DNA of 64,000 bases from Thalassovita gelatinovora (lineage in GTDB: Bacteria; Pseudomonadota; Alphaproteobacteria; Rhodobacterales; Rhodobacteraceae), in the NCBI RefSeq assembly GCF_001458355.1, contig NZ_CYSA01000028.1:62001-126000 (forward strand). The letters run 5' to 3'. Below the pieces are notes generated by a model, which did no database searches, was not told the DNA's origin, and worked only from the letters and a program-made list of their open reading frames with translations. Shown piece after piece: positions 8,729-17,440 of the stretch (the stretch's first letter is position 1; each line of letters begins with the position of its first letter). The position numbers and the translations under genes were made by a program.

Positions 8729-9723
8729 GGTTTGGCCCGGTTCCCATTGGTCAGGCGGAAGGGGCAATTCTGGCGCATTCGGTTTCGCTGAATGGCAAAC
8801 GGATGCGCAAGGGTGTCGTTCTTAGTGCGAACGATATCGCGGCGCTGCGCGGGGCGGGTATCGCCGAGGTTACCGTTGCCCGATTGGAACCCGACGATAT
8901 CCACGAAGACACCGCCGCCGAGGCATTGGCCCGGTCGCTGGTGCCTGATCCCGATGCTGCTGGTCTGCGTCTGTCGAAACCATTTACCGGGCGGGTCAAC
9001 ATCACCGCCGATGGGCCCGGCGTTGTGGTGATGGATCAGGAGCGGCTGGTGGCACTGAACGCGATTGATCCGATGATCACGCTGGCAACGGTGCCGCCGT
9101 TTCAGCAGATGACCACAGGCGGCATGGTCGGCACGGTCAAGATCATTTCTTACGGTGTGGCGCAATCGGATGTCGAACAGGCCTGTGAACTGGGAGCAGG
9201 GGCGCTGCGGCTGGCGCGGCCGGTCTGTTGCACCGCGTCGTTGATCATTACCGATATTCCGGGGGGGGCAGGCGACAAAGGGCGCAAGGCGATCGAGGCG
9301 CGGGTGTCGATGTTGGGCATGTCGATGTGCGAATGCGGGCTGATACCACATCGCGAAGAAGATCTGGCGGCTGCGATTGCCGCCGCAACCGGCGATCTGG
9401 TGATGATCCTGACCGGATCGGCCACTTCTGACGCGCATGACGTCGCACCGCAGGCGCTGCGCCGCGCCGGGGGCCGGGTGGAACGGTTCGGCATGCCGGT
9501 CGATCCCGGCAATCTACTGTTTTTGGGGGACTTGGGTGATCGGCCGGTCATCGGTCTGCCGGGATGTGCCCGGTCTCCGGCGTTGAACGGGGCGGATTGG
9601 GTGCTGTCCCGTGTGGCCTGCGGTCTGTCCGTCAGTGCGGCGGATATTGCTGCGATGGGGGTGGGGGGACTGTTGAAGGAAATCCCGACCCGGCCGATGC
9701 CGCGGGCGGGACGTAAAGGCTAA
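8725..9723 (+). CDS. molybdopterin-binding protein (MoeA/MoaB-like domain)
   Basis: Protein of 332 residues with the C-terminal MoCF_biosynth fold seen in MoeA, MoaB and CinA: GEQ-type region replaced by CTASLIITDIPGGAGDKGRKAIEAR, then ILTGSATSDAHDVAPQAL and DRPVIGLPGCARSPALNG. The N-terminal half resembles the form found next to xdhC/cox genes rather than true MoeA. It probably binds molybdopterin or molybdenum cofactor and hands it to a dedicated hydroxylase. The ATG at 8725 overlaps the TGA of xdhC and is preceded by GAGGAAAGG. It closes the maturation operon. An AAGCCAC/GTGGCTT inverted repeat follows at 9722-9753 and might be a weak terminator. Confidence 0.78.
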   Translation: MRFGPVPIGQAEGAILAHSVSLNGKRMRKGVVLSANDIAALRGAGIAEVTVARLEPDDIHEDTAAEALARSLVPDPDAAGLRLSKPFTGRVNITADGPGVVVMDQERLVALNAIDPMITLATVPPFQQMTTGGMVGTVKIISYGVAQSDVEQACELGAGALRLARPVCCTASLIITDIPGGAGDKGRKAIEARVSMLGMSMCECGLIPHREEDLAAAIAAATGDLVMILTGSATSDAHDVAPQALRRAGGRVERFGMPVDPGNLLFLGDLGDRPVIGLPGCARSPALNGADWVLSRVACGLSVSAADIAAMGVGGLLKEIPTRPMPRAGRKG

Positions 9724-9766
9724 GCCACCCTCCCTGCTTGTATTTTGTGGCTTCGGGCCAAGCGCA

Positions 9767-10240
9767 TCAGCCCGTCAGTTGACGGGCGAATGTTTTAATC
9801 TTTGCGTTGTAATCATCCGCCTTGATTTCGTCATCTGTCAGGATCAAGATCGCGGCCGGGGCGCGGCCTATTTCATCTTCTAGTTGTTGAAGTACTTTTT
9901 CGGCGCCGCTACCACCTTGGGTGACAAATGCGGCATAATTTTCCAGTTCGGTGCCTTGCCGGTCAAGCCAACTCAGCATGGGGGCACTGATATGTCCGGC
10001 CCAGTTCGGTCCACCGATAATCACTAGAGGATACAGCCGCGCTTGCCGCTGTGGTGTTTTGATCGGGACCGGTTTCCGGGTCAGGGCTGCCCATCCTGCC
10101 GAAAGGTATGCACGCAATCCATCTTTTTGATTCTCTGCGATAATTTCCTCTACGTCCGCATCGATATGGCGTGCGAGCGTTTCAGCTACAGTGCGAGTGA
10201 AGCCTGTACGGGAATGGAAAACGATCAGGTTTGACTTCAT
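9767..10240 (-). CDS. flavodoxin family protein
   Basis: Protein of 157 residues with a flavodoxin-like fold. The N-terminal FMN phosphate loop reads FHSRTGFTRTVAE, the usual T/S-x-T-G-x-T pattern, and the second flavin-binding loop is IIGGPNWAGHISAP. It is close in size to flavodoxins and to HemG/IsiB-like proteins, so it may carry electrons to an unknown reductase. It stands alone and converges with the molybdenum-maturation operon. The perfect inverted repeat CCCGTCA/TGACGGG at 9770-9785 spans its last codons. Confidence 0.75.
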   Translation of the reverse strand: MKSNLIVFHSRTGFTRTVAETLARHIDADVEEIIAENQKDGLRAYLSAGWAALTRKPVPIKTPQRQARLYPLVIIGGPNWAGHISAPMLSWLDRQGTELENYAAFVTQGGSGAEKVLQQLEDEIGRAPAAILILTDDEIKADDYNAKIKTFARQLTG

Positions 10241-10544
10241 TGTGATGAGTGTTCCAGAGCGGTGAAAATTTGGAAATTTCTGGGTTGTTGAAAAACATGT
10301 CGATCGAAAATGGCATTAAATATGTCATGTCGAATTTTTGACAGTTTTGGGATGAAGTCAATCCATTCTTTTAACTAAATTCCCGTTAAAGGTTAATGAA
10401 ATGGATATGTTTAGGCGGCGACGTCCAGACCCGCAACAGAACTGTTTTCACAAAGCCCGGACGATGGGCTTGGCAGACTTCACCGTGTGGGCTAGCGTTT
10501 CCATGAGCGACCGTAGGGAGAAGGTCGCCAAATGGGAGAACAAT
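10241..10544. other. long leader/promoter region of the TRAP operon
   Basis: About 300 AT-richer bases lie between the divergent flavodoxin gene and dctP. Two copies of CATGTCGA start 30 bases apart (10296 and 10326). Nearer the gene are two hairpins, AGCCC/GGGCT at about 10456-10472 and GCGACC/GGTCGC at about 10507-10528, just before the ribosome-binding site GGGAG at about 10534. No open reading frame here looks coding. Confidence 0.45.
10296..10333 (+). repeat. direct repeat CATGTCGA x2, possible operator
   Basis: CATGTCGA occurs at 10296-10303 and at 10326-10333, a spacing of exactly 30 bases, or about three helical turns, in the region upstream of the TRAP operon. This is what a two-site operator can look like, but the regulator is unknown and chance is possible. 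Confidence 0.3.
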
Positions 10545-11555
10545 ATGACATCGATTTTTGCCAAAGCCGCCATTGCGGCCCTTGCTATGGGGTTTGCCAC
10601 CGAAACCATGGCCGAGGAGTGGAATGTTTCGGTTTGGGGCAAGCGCCGCGCCTTTACCGAACATATTGAAAAGCTGGCCGAGCTGGTTTCGGAAAAGACC
10701 AATGGCGAGTTCACTATGAATATCAGCTATGGCGGGCTGTCGAAAAACAAAGAAAACTTGGACGGTATTTCTATCGGTGCTTTCGAGATGGCGCAGTTCT
10801 GCGCCGGATATCATCCCGATAAAAACCCGACGATCACGGTGTTGGAACTGCCCTTCCTGGGGGTCAACACTCTGGAAGAAGAAGTGGCGGTCAGCCACGC
10901 GGTCTATGCCCATCCTGCAGTGCAAAAGGATCTGGCGCGCTGGAACGCGATGCCTTTGATGACTTCGCCAATGCCGCAATACAACATCGTTGGCACCGGC
11001 GAACCGCGCGACACTTTGGAAAAGATGAATGGCATGCGGGTTCGCGCTACCGGCGGTATCGGTCAGGCATTCAAGGCGATTGGTGCGGTGCCAACCTCGG
11101 TAACGTCATCCGAAGCCTATACCGCGATGGAAAGCGGTGTTGTTGATACGGTGGCCTTTGCCCAGCACGCGCATTTTTCCTTCCGCACGATCGATCAGGC
11201 CACTTGGTGGACCGCCAACCTGAACCCCGGTACTGTAAATTGCCCGGTGGTGGTCAATATCGACGCTTATGAAGGATTAAGCGACGCGAACCGCGAAGCG
11301 CTGGACAGTTCGGTTGACGAAGCGATGGCATACTACCTCACCAATTACGGCAAGACGTTTGAGAAATGGGATGCGGTTCTGGCTGAAAAGAACGTGACCA
11401 AGGTCATGATGTCGGACGAAGAAATTGCCAAATTCAGAGCCACTGCCGCCGACCCGATCCGCGATGAGTGGATCACCAAGATGGAAGCCCAGGGCATTCC
11501 GGGTCAGGAACTGTATGATCTCGTGATTGAAACGCTGAAAAAACAGCGGATGTAA
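10545..11555 (+). CDS. dctP: TRAP transporter periplasmic solute-binding subunit (DctP-like)
   Basis: Periplasmic solute-binding protein of 336 residues for a tripartite ATP-independent transporter. A signal peptide of about 22 residues ends ETMA before EEWNV. Family features include the GAFEMAQFCAGYHPDK region, MRVRATGGIGQAFKAIGAVPTSV-like segment with the arginine that commonly binds a substrate carboxylate, and AYTAMESGVVD. The substrate is an organic anion but cannot be named. The ATG at 10545 follows GGGAGAACAAT; the frame continues upstream to 10401 but would not give a signal peptide. A strong hairpin follows at 11567-11598, which fits higher expression of the binding protein than of the membrane subunits downstream. 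Confidence 0.88.
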   Translation: MTSIFAKAAIAALAMGFATETMAEEWNVSVWGKRRAFTEHIEKLAELVSEKTNGEFTMNISYGGLSKNKENLDGISIGAFEMAQFCAGYHPDKNPTITVLELPFLGVNTLEEEVAVSHAVYAHPAVQKDLARWNAMPLMTSPMPQYNIVGTGEPRDTLEKMNGMRVRATGGIGQAFKAIGAVPTSVTSSEAYTAMESGVVDTVAFAQHAHFSFRTIDQATWWTANLNPGTVNCPVVVNIDAYEGLSDANREALDSSVDEAMAYYLTNYGKTFEKWDAVLAEKNVTKVMMSDEEIAKFRATAADPIRDEWITKMEAQGIPGQELYDLVIETLKKQRM

Positions 11556-11566
11556 TCTTGGCTATC

Positions 11567-11598
11567 ACGAACCGCCCCGGCTCGTCGGGGCGGTTCGT
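11567..11598 (+). terminator. hairpin between dctP and dctQ, partial terminator or mRNA stabiliser
   Basis: A perfect 13-base-pair stem (11567-11579 with 11586-11598) with a six-base loop lies 12 bases after dctP and 39 bases before dctQ. It has no T-run, so it may stabilise the dctP message or attenuate read-through. Confidence 0.6.
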
Positions 11599-11637
11599 AT
11601 CATTGCAAGCATAATAAAAAAATTGGGGGGTGATGGA

Positions 11638-12282
11638 ATGGCAGGAACTTCGGCTGTGCTCGAAGACGGATCAGTGCTGAGTCGTCTTGACGCCGGTTTG
11701 CACCGGGTCGAGACAGTGCTGGCATTGATCAGCGGTCTGGCTGTGTTTTCCTTGATGGTTCTGGCAGTGATATCGGTCAACGGGCGCAATCTGTTCAACG
11801 CGCCTTTGCCGGGCTATGTCGACTGGATCGAACAGGCGATGCCGCTTATTGCTTTTATGGCGGTCGCCTATACGCAACGCGATGGCGGTCATATTCGGAT
11901 GGATATTCTGGTGGGCCGGTTGAATGGTCGCGCACTGTGGCTGGCCGAGATGGTCACCGCTTTGGTGTCGCTAATCCTGATCGCTTTGCTGGTCTGGGGC
12001 AGTTGGGAACATTTTCAGCGCAGTTTCGATTTTGCCGCGCCGCTTTGGAGCCGCGACAGTTCGATTGATATCGGATTGCCGATCTGGCCCGCCAAATTGC
12101 TGGCCCCGGTGGCGTTTTCTGTATTGTCTTTGCGCCTTGCCTTGCAGGTCTGGGGCTATGGCCGGGCGTTTGTGCTGGGATTGTCGGAACCTGTGGCGGT
12201 GCCTTTGGTGATGTCGGCGGCAGCCCAGGCGGCGGAAGAAGCACAGCATGTCAGTGCTCTGGATCAAGAGGAGGCACGCTGA
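11638..12282 (+). CDS. dctQ: TRAP transporter small permease subunit (DctQ-like)
   Basis: Inner-membrane protein of 214 residues with four predicted membrane segments, the size and topology of DctQ. Visible features are VLALISGLAVFSLMVLAVI (segment 1), GYVDWIEQAMPLIAFMAVAY with the conserved E (segment 2) and the RDGGHIRMDIL motif typical of DctQ. The C-terminus is an alanine- and glutamate-rich tail. The ATG at 11638 is eight bases after a GGGGGG ribosome site. The stop overlaps the start of dctM (TGATG), so the two permease subunits are coupled. Confidence 0.88.
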   Translation: MAGTSAVLEDGSVLSRLDAGLHRVETVLALISGLAVFSLMVLAVISVNGRNLFNAPLPGYVDWIEQAMPLIAFMAVAYTQRDGGHIRMDILVGRLNGRALWLAEMVTALVSLILIALLVWGSWEHFQRSFDFAAPLWSRDSSIDIGLPIWPAKLLAPVAFSVLSLRLALQVWGYGRAFVLGLSEPVAVPLVMSAAAQAAEEAQHVSALDQEEAR

Positions 12283-13682
12283 TGGATCCCATTGAAATCG
12301 GTCTTTGGGTTTCGGCCTTCATGCTGCTGCTGGTGTTGCTGGGCATGCGGGTGGCCTTTGCTGCTGGTCTGGCCGGTCTGGTCGGGCTGATATGGATTTT
12401 CTGGAACAAATTCGATTACGACCCGGCGCGGTTCGGCAAGGCGATGACCATCGCGGTCAAAACCGCCGGTCAGGTGCCGCATTCGAAAGTGTCCAGTCAG
12501 GCGCTGTCGCTGATCCCGACCTTCATCCTGATCGGCTATCTGGCCTATTATGCCGGTCTGACCAAGGCGTTGTTCGAAGCCGCCAAACGTTGGGTCGGCT
12601 GGTTGCCGGGCGGATTGGCGGTCTCGACTATCTTTGCCACTGCCGGTTTCGCCGCTGTTTCCGGTGCGTCGGTGGCAACTGCGGCGGTGTTTGCCCGCAT
12701 TGCAATACCCGAGATGCTGCAAGCAGGCTATGACAAACGCTTTGCCGCTGGTGTCGTGGCGGCTGGGGGGACGCTGGCATCATTGATCCCGCCTTCGGCC
12801 ATTTTGGTGATCTATGCGATCATCGTGGAACAGGATGTCGGCAAACTGTTGCTGGCAGGCTTTATTCCGGGGGCGTTTTCGGCGTTGATCTATGGTGGGC
12901 TGATCGTCGGATTGGCGCTGATCTTGCCGAAAATCGGCCCTCCGGTGAAGGGATTCACGTGGGGTCAGCGGCTGGCATCGCTGCCGCCGGCCTTTCCAAT
13001 CTTCTTTGTCGTGCTGATCATCGTCTTTTTCATCTACAACCCGTTTGGCGGCGATGCTTGGGGAACGCCGACCGAAGGCGGCGCATTGGGGGCCTTTGTG
13101 GTGTTCCTGATGGCGGTTTATCGAGGCATGCGTTGGAGCCAGTTGAAGGATGCGCTGCTGGAAACGGCGAAGCTGAGTGCGATGATTTTTACCATCATCT
13201 GGGGCGTGCTGATCTATGTTCGGTTCTTGGGATTTGCCGATTTGCCGCACGCATTTTCCGATTGGATTTCGGGTCTGGAACAAAGCCCGATGCTGACGCT
13301 GATCATGATCTTGCTGGCCTATGCGGTGCTGGGGATGTTTATGGATGCGATCGGTATGCTGCTGTTGACCCTGCCAGTGGTTTACCCGGCGGTGATGGCG
13401 CTCAATGGGGGTGAAATGGTCAGCGCCGCCGACAGCGCCTTTGGCATGTCGGGGCCGATGTGCGCGATCTGGTTCGGGATTCTGGTGGTGAAAATGGCCG
13501 AATTCTGCCTGATCACGCCGCCCATCGGGCTGAATTGCTTTGTCGTGGCCGGGGTGCGCGACGATCTGAGCGTGCAGGACGTGTTCCGCGGGGTAACGCC
13601 GTTTTTCATTGCAGATGCAGTAACGATCGGGTTGTTGATCGCGTTCCCATGGATCGTTTTGTGGCTGCCATCTCTGGCCTGA
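12282..13682 (+). CDS. dctM: TRAP transporter large permease subunit (DctM-like)
   Basis: Inner-membrane permease of 466 residues with about twelve hydrophobic segments, the size of DctM. It couples sodium gradient-driven uptake to the DctP binding protein. Recognisable family segments are LLLVLLGMRVAFAAGLAG, FAAVSGASVATAAVFARIAIPEM and GGTLASLIPPSAILVIYAIIVEQ, plus MFMDAIGMLLLTLPVVYP near the C-terminus. It follows dctQ with a one-base overlap and is ended by a strong bidirectional terminator. Substrate unknown. Confidence 0.92.
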   Translation: MDPIEIGLWVSAFMLLLVLLGMRVAFAAGLAGLVGLIWIFWNKFDYDPARFGKAMTIAVKTAGQVPHSKVSSQALSLIPTFILIGYLAYYAGLTKALFEAAKRWVGWLPGGLAVSTIFATAGFAAVSGASVATAAVFARIAIPEMLQAGYDKRFAAGVVAAGGTLASLIPPSAILVIYAIIVEQDVGKLLLAGFIPGAFSALIYGGLIVGLALILPKIGPPVKGFTWGQRLASLPPAFPIFFVVLIIVFFIYNPFGGDAWGTPTEGGALGAFVVFLMAVYRGMRWSQLKDALLETAKLSAMIFTIIWGVLIYVRFLGFADLPHAFSDWISGLEQSPMLTLIMILLAYAVLGMFMDAIGMLLLTLPVVYPAVMALNGGEMVSAADSAFGMSGPMCAIWFGILVVKMAEFCLITPPIGLNCFVVAGVRDDLSVQDVFRGVTPFFIADAVTIGLLIAFPWIVLWLPSLA

Positions 13683-13696
13683 AACGGTAAAATTTT

Positions 13697-13732
13697 AAAA
13701 GGGCGGGAAATGTGATGTTTCCCGCCCTTTTT
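13697..13732. terminator. bidirectional intrinsic terminator
   Basis: A 14-base-pair stem, AAAAGGGCGGGAAA pairing with TTTCCCGCCCTTTT, with a seven-base loop and T-runs on both strands. It lies between the convergent dctM and DUF1513 genes and can end transcription from either side. Confidence 0.85.
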
Positions 13733-14820
13733 CATGCGGTCAACGCCACCAGATGATTGTCCCATGCGACCGGGTGATCCACCGCCTTTGCCGCACCGGA
13801 AGTGCTGTAGCGCACAATCCGACCGCTTCCTGAAGTGGCGATATAGCCCGATGTGTTGGCGTTCAAACCACAGACATCGGTTTCGCCCCAATGCCCGGTA
13901 AAGCGGGTTTCTGCCACGTCGAAGGCCTGTACCATGCCGCCACGCGGCGAAGATATGGCGATCTGGTTGCCGTCGGCGCTGAACGCGATCGATCCGGCAT
14001 AGTTTTTCATACCCCGGTGCAGGGCATCGGGGGCCTGCATCAACTGCGGTTCCTTCACCGATCCTGGATGATACAGCCCGATCAAGGGCGGCACGTCGCT
14101 GCTGTTGCCCTGCCATTGCATCGCAAACCCGACCATCCCATCGGACCGCAGCGACAAATGACGGATCGAATTGAGCCGCAACGCGATGTCCAGTTCGGTT
14201 ATTTCTGTTGCGCCGTAATCCAGATCGAACAGTGCCAGATTGGCCCGCATGGTGGCCAGATTGAGCGGCGTACGACCCGATTCAGGATGGGTATCGATAC
14301 CGCCATTGGCGATGACGAAATGATCCGAACCGGGCAGGCGCACAATATCATGCGGACCGACCCCGCCCGAGGCAAATTCACCCACCCTTGTATATTGCGT
14401 GGTCCGGTCCCAAATGCCGATCTGCCCGGTGCCCTGTTCGAAATCGTTTTCCGGGGTCAGCAACAGCCTTCCATCGGCGGTAAAGGCCCCGTGGCCCATG
14501 AAATGCCGACCCTGTGGGGTCTGCAATTCGGCCAGAACCAGACCGGAACAACAATCGATCACTTGGGCAAATGTGCCAGGGCGGCGCGCAAAGGCCACCG
14601 CTTCGGCCTTGGTCGGATGCGCTGCGGCGGCGTGGCCACGTCCCTGCAACGGCACCGAAAACAGGGCCGTCCCTTCCGATGTCAGGCCGAACAGGCGATA
14701 GCTGCCATCGGCAAGCTTGGCTGCGGACAAGAACGAGGGGTTGCCGATATCGGCCCAACTGACCTGAGGGGTGAGGCCCGCCGCCAGAAAACCGGCTAGA
14801 AATCTGCGCCGTGTCGTCAT
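13732..14820 (-). CDS. DUF1513 domain protein, Tat-exported, in iron-uptake operon
   Basis: Protein of 362 residues of the DUF1513 family, a predicted beta-propeller. The N-terminus TTRRRFLAGFLAAGL is a twin-arginine signal, so the protein is exported folded to the periplasm. Repeated segments such as GHGAFTADGRLLLTPEND, GPHDIVRLPGSDHFVIANGG and AFSADGNQIAISSPRGG look like propeller blades. The biochemical role is unknown. Proteins of this family are regularly found beside imelysin and di-haem DUF1111 genes, as here, so a part in periplasmic iron or haem handling is inferred. It follows the second imelysin by three bases and is the last gene of the operon. Confidence 0.82.
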   Translation of the reverse strand: MTTRRRFLAGFLAAGLTPQVSWADIGNPSFLSAAKLADGSYRLFGLTSEGTALFSVPLQGRGHAAAAHPTKAEAVAFARRPGTFAQVIDCCSGLVLAELQTPQGRHFMGHGAFTADGRLLLTPENDFEQGTGQIGIWDRTTQYTRVGEFASGGVGPHDIVRLPGSDHFVIANGGIDTHPESGRTPLNLATMRANLALFDLDYGATEITELDIALRLNSIRHLSLRSDGMVGFAMQWQGNSSDVPPLIGLYHPGSVKEPQLMQAPDALHRGMKNYAGSIAFSADGNQIAISSPRGGMVQAFDVAETRFTGHWGETDVCGLNANTSGYIATSGSGRIVRYSTSGAAKAVDHPVAWDNHLVALTA

Positions 14821-14823
14821 ATC

Positions 14824-15834
14824 TTAATCTCCGTCCAAAGCATTGAACCCCGCCGCAACCCCCAATTCACCGCCCAGATTGGCGCTTTGTTGGTCACGGA
14901 TCAGATCGATGGATTGCCGCAGCACGTCTGCACGTAGCCAAGCCGACGGATCGGACAAATCGGCAAAGATCGGGTCTTTGATCCTGCTTAGTGCCTCGTC
15001 GGCGGCATCGAATCCGGCATCCAATTGCACACCCATTTTGGGATGGCCCGTGGACAGCAATAGGGCGTTTTCATGCAAGCTGCTCAGCGAGAGTGCGATA
15101 TTGTGCAGCGAACGGCCTGACCGCCAGGCTTCGGCCCGGTTCGGGCGCGGACGGTCGAACGTTCCCAAAGGGCGCCCCAGTCTGGTTTCCAGCGTGAATT
15201 GCAACCCAGTGGTGAAGGCTTTGTAAAGCTCCTGAACGACTTCTTCTTGAGTCTGGTAGGGGCTGTTTTCGGTGCCGGGATGAAGCACTTTATGCGCATA
15301 ATCGGAATGCCAGTCCTTAGCGATGGCGGCTGTTGTCAAAGCGATGTCATGGGCGCTGGCACGGATCAAAGCGCAGGCATATTCGGGGGGATCGCGGAAA
15401 CGGGTGTCGTAAAGCAGGAATTCCATTCCGTAAAATCCGCGCCCGGCAATCGACAGATGGGCAAAGCTTTCGGGATCATGAATGGCCGGATCTTGCGCTT
15501 TCAGCAATTGCGACAACACTTTGGGGGTGAAACCTTTGCGGTCGGGCCAGTAGGCCAAGCTGAAAGCGCGGTCGTTCTCTTCGGTTGGGCCGAAACGCAG
15601 GTGACTGACTTGCACCCATGCATCGAAGGCAGCGTTATAGGCGCTGCGAAGCGCCGGAGCCTCTGGGTTGCAATCTGCCTGTGCTGCGGCATCGAGACCG
15701 GCGCTGCGCGCCTCTAGCCGCTCAAAGCCGGGCAGGATCAAACCGGTAATCACGGCCTCGACCGGGTCGGCGGTTTCTGCGGTAGCGGCAACGGGCAGGC
15801 ACAACATCAAGGCTGCAATGAGGGATCGGAGCAT
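14824..15834 (-). CDS. imelysin family protein (second copy)
   Basis: Periplasmic imelysin-like protein of 336 residues with a signal peptide (LIAALMLCLPVAATAETA). Imelysins are mostly helical proteins linked to iron uptake. The usual metal motif GxHxxE reads GFYGMEF here at about 131-137, with tyrosine in place of histidine, so metal binding may differ from that of the larger imelysin at 17441. Other helices such as LRSAYNAAFDAWVQVSHLRFGP match the family. The ATG directly abuts the stop of the di-haem gene. It probably works with its neighbours in ferrous or haem iron acquisition; that role is inferred from context. Confidence 0.82.
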   Translation of the reverse strand: MLRSLIAALMLCLPVAATAETADPVEAVITGLILPGFERLEARSAGLDAAAQADCNPEAPALRSAYNAAFDAWVQVSHLRFGPTEENDRAFSLAYWPDRKGFTPKVLSQLLKAQDPAIHDPESFAHLSIAGRGFYGMEFLLYDTRFRDPPEYACALIRASAHDIALTTAAIAKDWHSDYAHKVLHPGTENSPYQTQEEVVQELYKAFTTGLQFTLETRLGRPLGTFDRPRPNRAEAWRSGRSLHNIALSLSSLHENALLLSTGHPKMGVQLDAGFDAADEALSRIKDPIFADLSDPSAWLRADVLRQSIDLIRDQQSANLGGELGVAAGFNALDGD

Positions 15835-17376
15835 TCAGAGACTTTCCAAAAAAGATAGAAGTGAGTGACGGTCTTTGACCGGAAGGGAGCGGATATGAGA
15901 TTGGGCCGCTTGGGCTTCGCCACCATGCCACAGAATGGCTTCCAGCAAGGTCCGGGCGCGGCCATCATGCAAGAAACCGGCGCGTTCCGATATTTGCTGT
16001 GCCAATCCGACGCCCCAAAGCGGCGCGGTGCGCCATTCGCGCCCCGTCGCCCGGGCTTCGGGGCGCGGGTCGGCCAATCCGTCGCCCATATCGTGCAGCA
16101 GGAAATCGGAATAGGGCCAGATCAGTTGAAACGAATGTTCGGGCCGGTCGGGCAACCGGTGGGTAACGAATTTCGGCTGGTGGCAGGCCGGGCAACCCGC
16201 CTGATGGAAGATTTGCTTGCCGCGCAGCACGTGCGGATCATCTACATTGCGCCGCGCCGGAACACCCAGATTGGCACTGTAGAGTGTCACGAGGTCCAGT
16301 GTGGTGGCGTCGGCCTCGTATCCACGGATATCTGCGTCGCCATGCTGCGCCTTACGGCAGGTCGTCTGCGCCGGGCTGCAATCCCCCCAAGGGTCGGAAA
16401 AGACCGGGGTGGAAATGCCCAGATCGGTCTGAAACGCCGATGCCGCTTGCTGTCGCACCGTGGGTTCTGCAGCCTTGTAACCGAACCGGCCCAGCATCGG
16501 CTGGGCGTATTCGACTGACCAGACGATATTGGCGCGGCCTGAAATGCCGTCGCCATCGCGGTCTTCGGGATCGGCCAGCGCCAGGATATCTTCGGCCGGG
16601 ATCGCTTCGATCAGGCCCAGACCCAGCAGCGGCGGCGCAACGCGGGGGCTGATCATGACAGCATTGTCCAGCGGACCATACGCCAGATCGTCCAGCGTCA
16701 GCTGCGGAATGCGGAGGCTTGCCTCCCCGCCGATCAGGTCGATCCTGCGTTGTCCATACTTGACCCTGATCCGTGCTTCGGGTGCATGCCCGGGGGCGGC
16801 GAAATCCTGAATCTGACTGCCATAGGCCGGTTCGGGGGCGGTAGCCAGATAGTCTTCGATTGCGGCCATCCGTGCGTCGGATGCGGCGGGCACCGCCAGT
16901 TTTACCGCAAAGGACAGGGCGGTATCGTCCGGGCCATCGGGCGCATGGCCGCGCCCATCGTTGATATGGCAGTTGCTACAGGACCGGGTGTTGTAAAGTG
17001 GGCCGAGCCCGTCCGAGGCCCGGGTCGAAGACGGTGATGCCACCCATAGCTTTTCGAACAGCGCCCGGCCCAGTTCGAAATCCAGCCGATTTTCAAGATT
17101 TTCCGCGGGGTGTGAAAACGCGTTGTCCCCGCTGTTATAAGGCACGGTAGCGGCCCCGGCGGGTCGGTCTTCGAACGGTTCGGAGAATGTGAAATCCTTT
17201 GGTGCCGCCCGAGCTGTGGCAATACGGGCGGTTTCCTCTGCGCTACGGGGCTGCGGGTTAAGGTGGGGTTGGGACAGTCCCGGTTCGCCCCAGATGCGGG
17301 TGGCAAGGGCCAGCACTGCAATCAGTGGCGGCCAAAGCGGTCGGTTGAGCCTGATTTTGATCGCAAATGTTGTCAT
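15835..17376 (-). CDS. di-haem thiol oxidoreductase-like protein (DUF1111)
   Basis: Exported c-type cytochrome of 513 residues in the DUF1111 (thiol oxidoreductase-like) family, distantly related to MauG/di-haem peroxidases. Two covalent haem sites are visible: CSNCH near residue 133 and CPACH near 394. The N-terminus has a hydrophobic export segment (WPPLIAVLALATRIWG). Such proteins accompany imelysins in iron-regulated operons and may oxidise or reduce iron at uptake; the reaction is not established. The ATG at 17376 was taken because an upstream in-frame start at 17421 lies inside a hairpin spacer. It is followed without a gap by the second imelysin gene. Confidence 0.85.
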   Translation of the reverse strand: MTTFAIKIRLNRPLWPPLIAVLALATRIWGEPGLSQPHLNPQPRSAEETARIATARAAPKDFTFSEPFEDRPAGAATVPYNSGDNAFSHPAENLENRLDFELGRALFEKLWVASPSSTRASDGLGPLYNTRSCSNCHINDGRGHAPDGPDDTALSFAVKLAVPAASDARMAAIEDYLATAPEPAYGSQIQDFAAPGHAPEARIRVKYGQRRIDLIGGEASLRIPQLTLDDLAYGPLDNAVMISPRVAPPLLGLGLIEAIPAEDILALADPEDRDGDGISGRANIVWSVEYAQPMLGRFGYKAAEPTVRQQAASAFQTDLGISTPVFSDPWGDCSPAQTTCRKAQHGDADIRGYEADATTLDLVTLYSANLGVPARRNVDDPHVLRGKQIFHQAGCPACHQPKFVTHRLPDRPEHSFQLIWPYSDFLLHDMGDGLADPRPEARATGREWRTAPLWGVGLAQQISERAGFLHDGRARTLLEAILWHGGEAQAAQSHIRSLPVKDRHSLLSFLESL

Positions 17377-17403
17377 CTGGCTGTCTGATGATGAAGGGGT
17401 GGT

Positions 17404-17427
17404 CGGCGGGTGCCGAAGCACCCGCCG
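17404..17427 (-). terminator. hairpin between imelysin and di-haem genes
   Basis: Perfect ten-base-pair stem CGGCGGGTGC/GCACCCGCCG with a CGAA loop lies between the first imelysin and the di-haem gene. It has no T-run and may be an attenuator or mRNA processing element within the operon. Confidence 0.5.
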
Positions 17428-17440
17428 GGTTGACTTGGAT

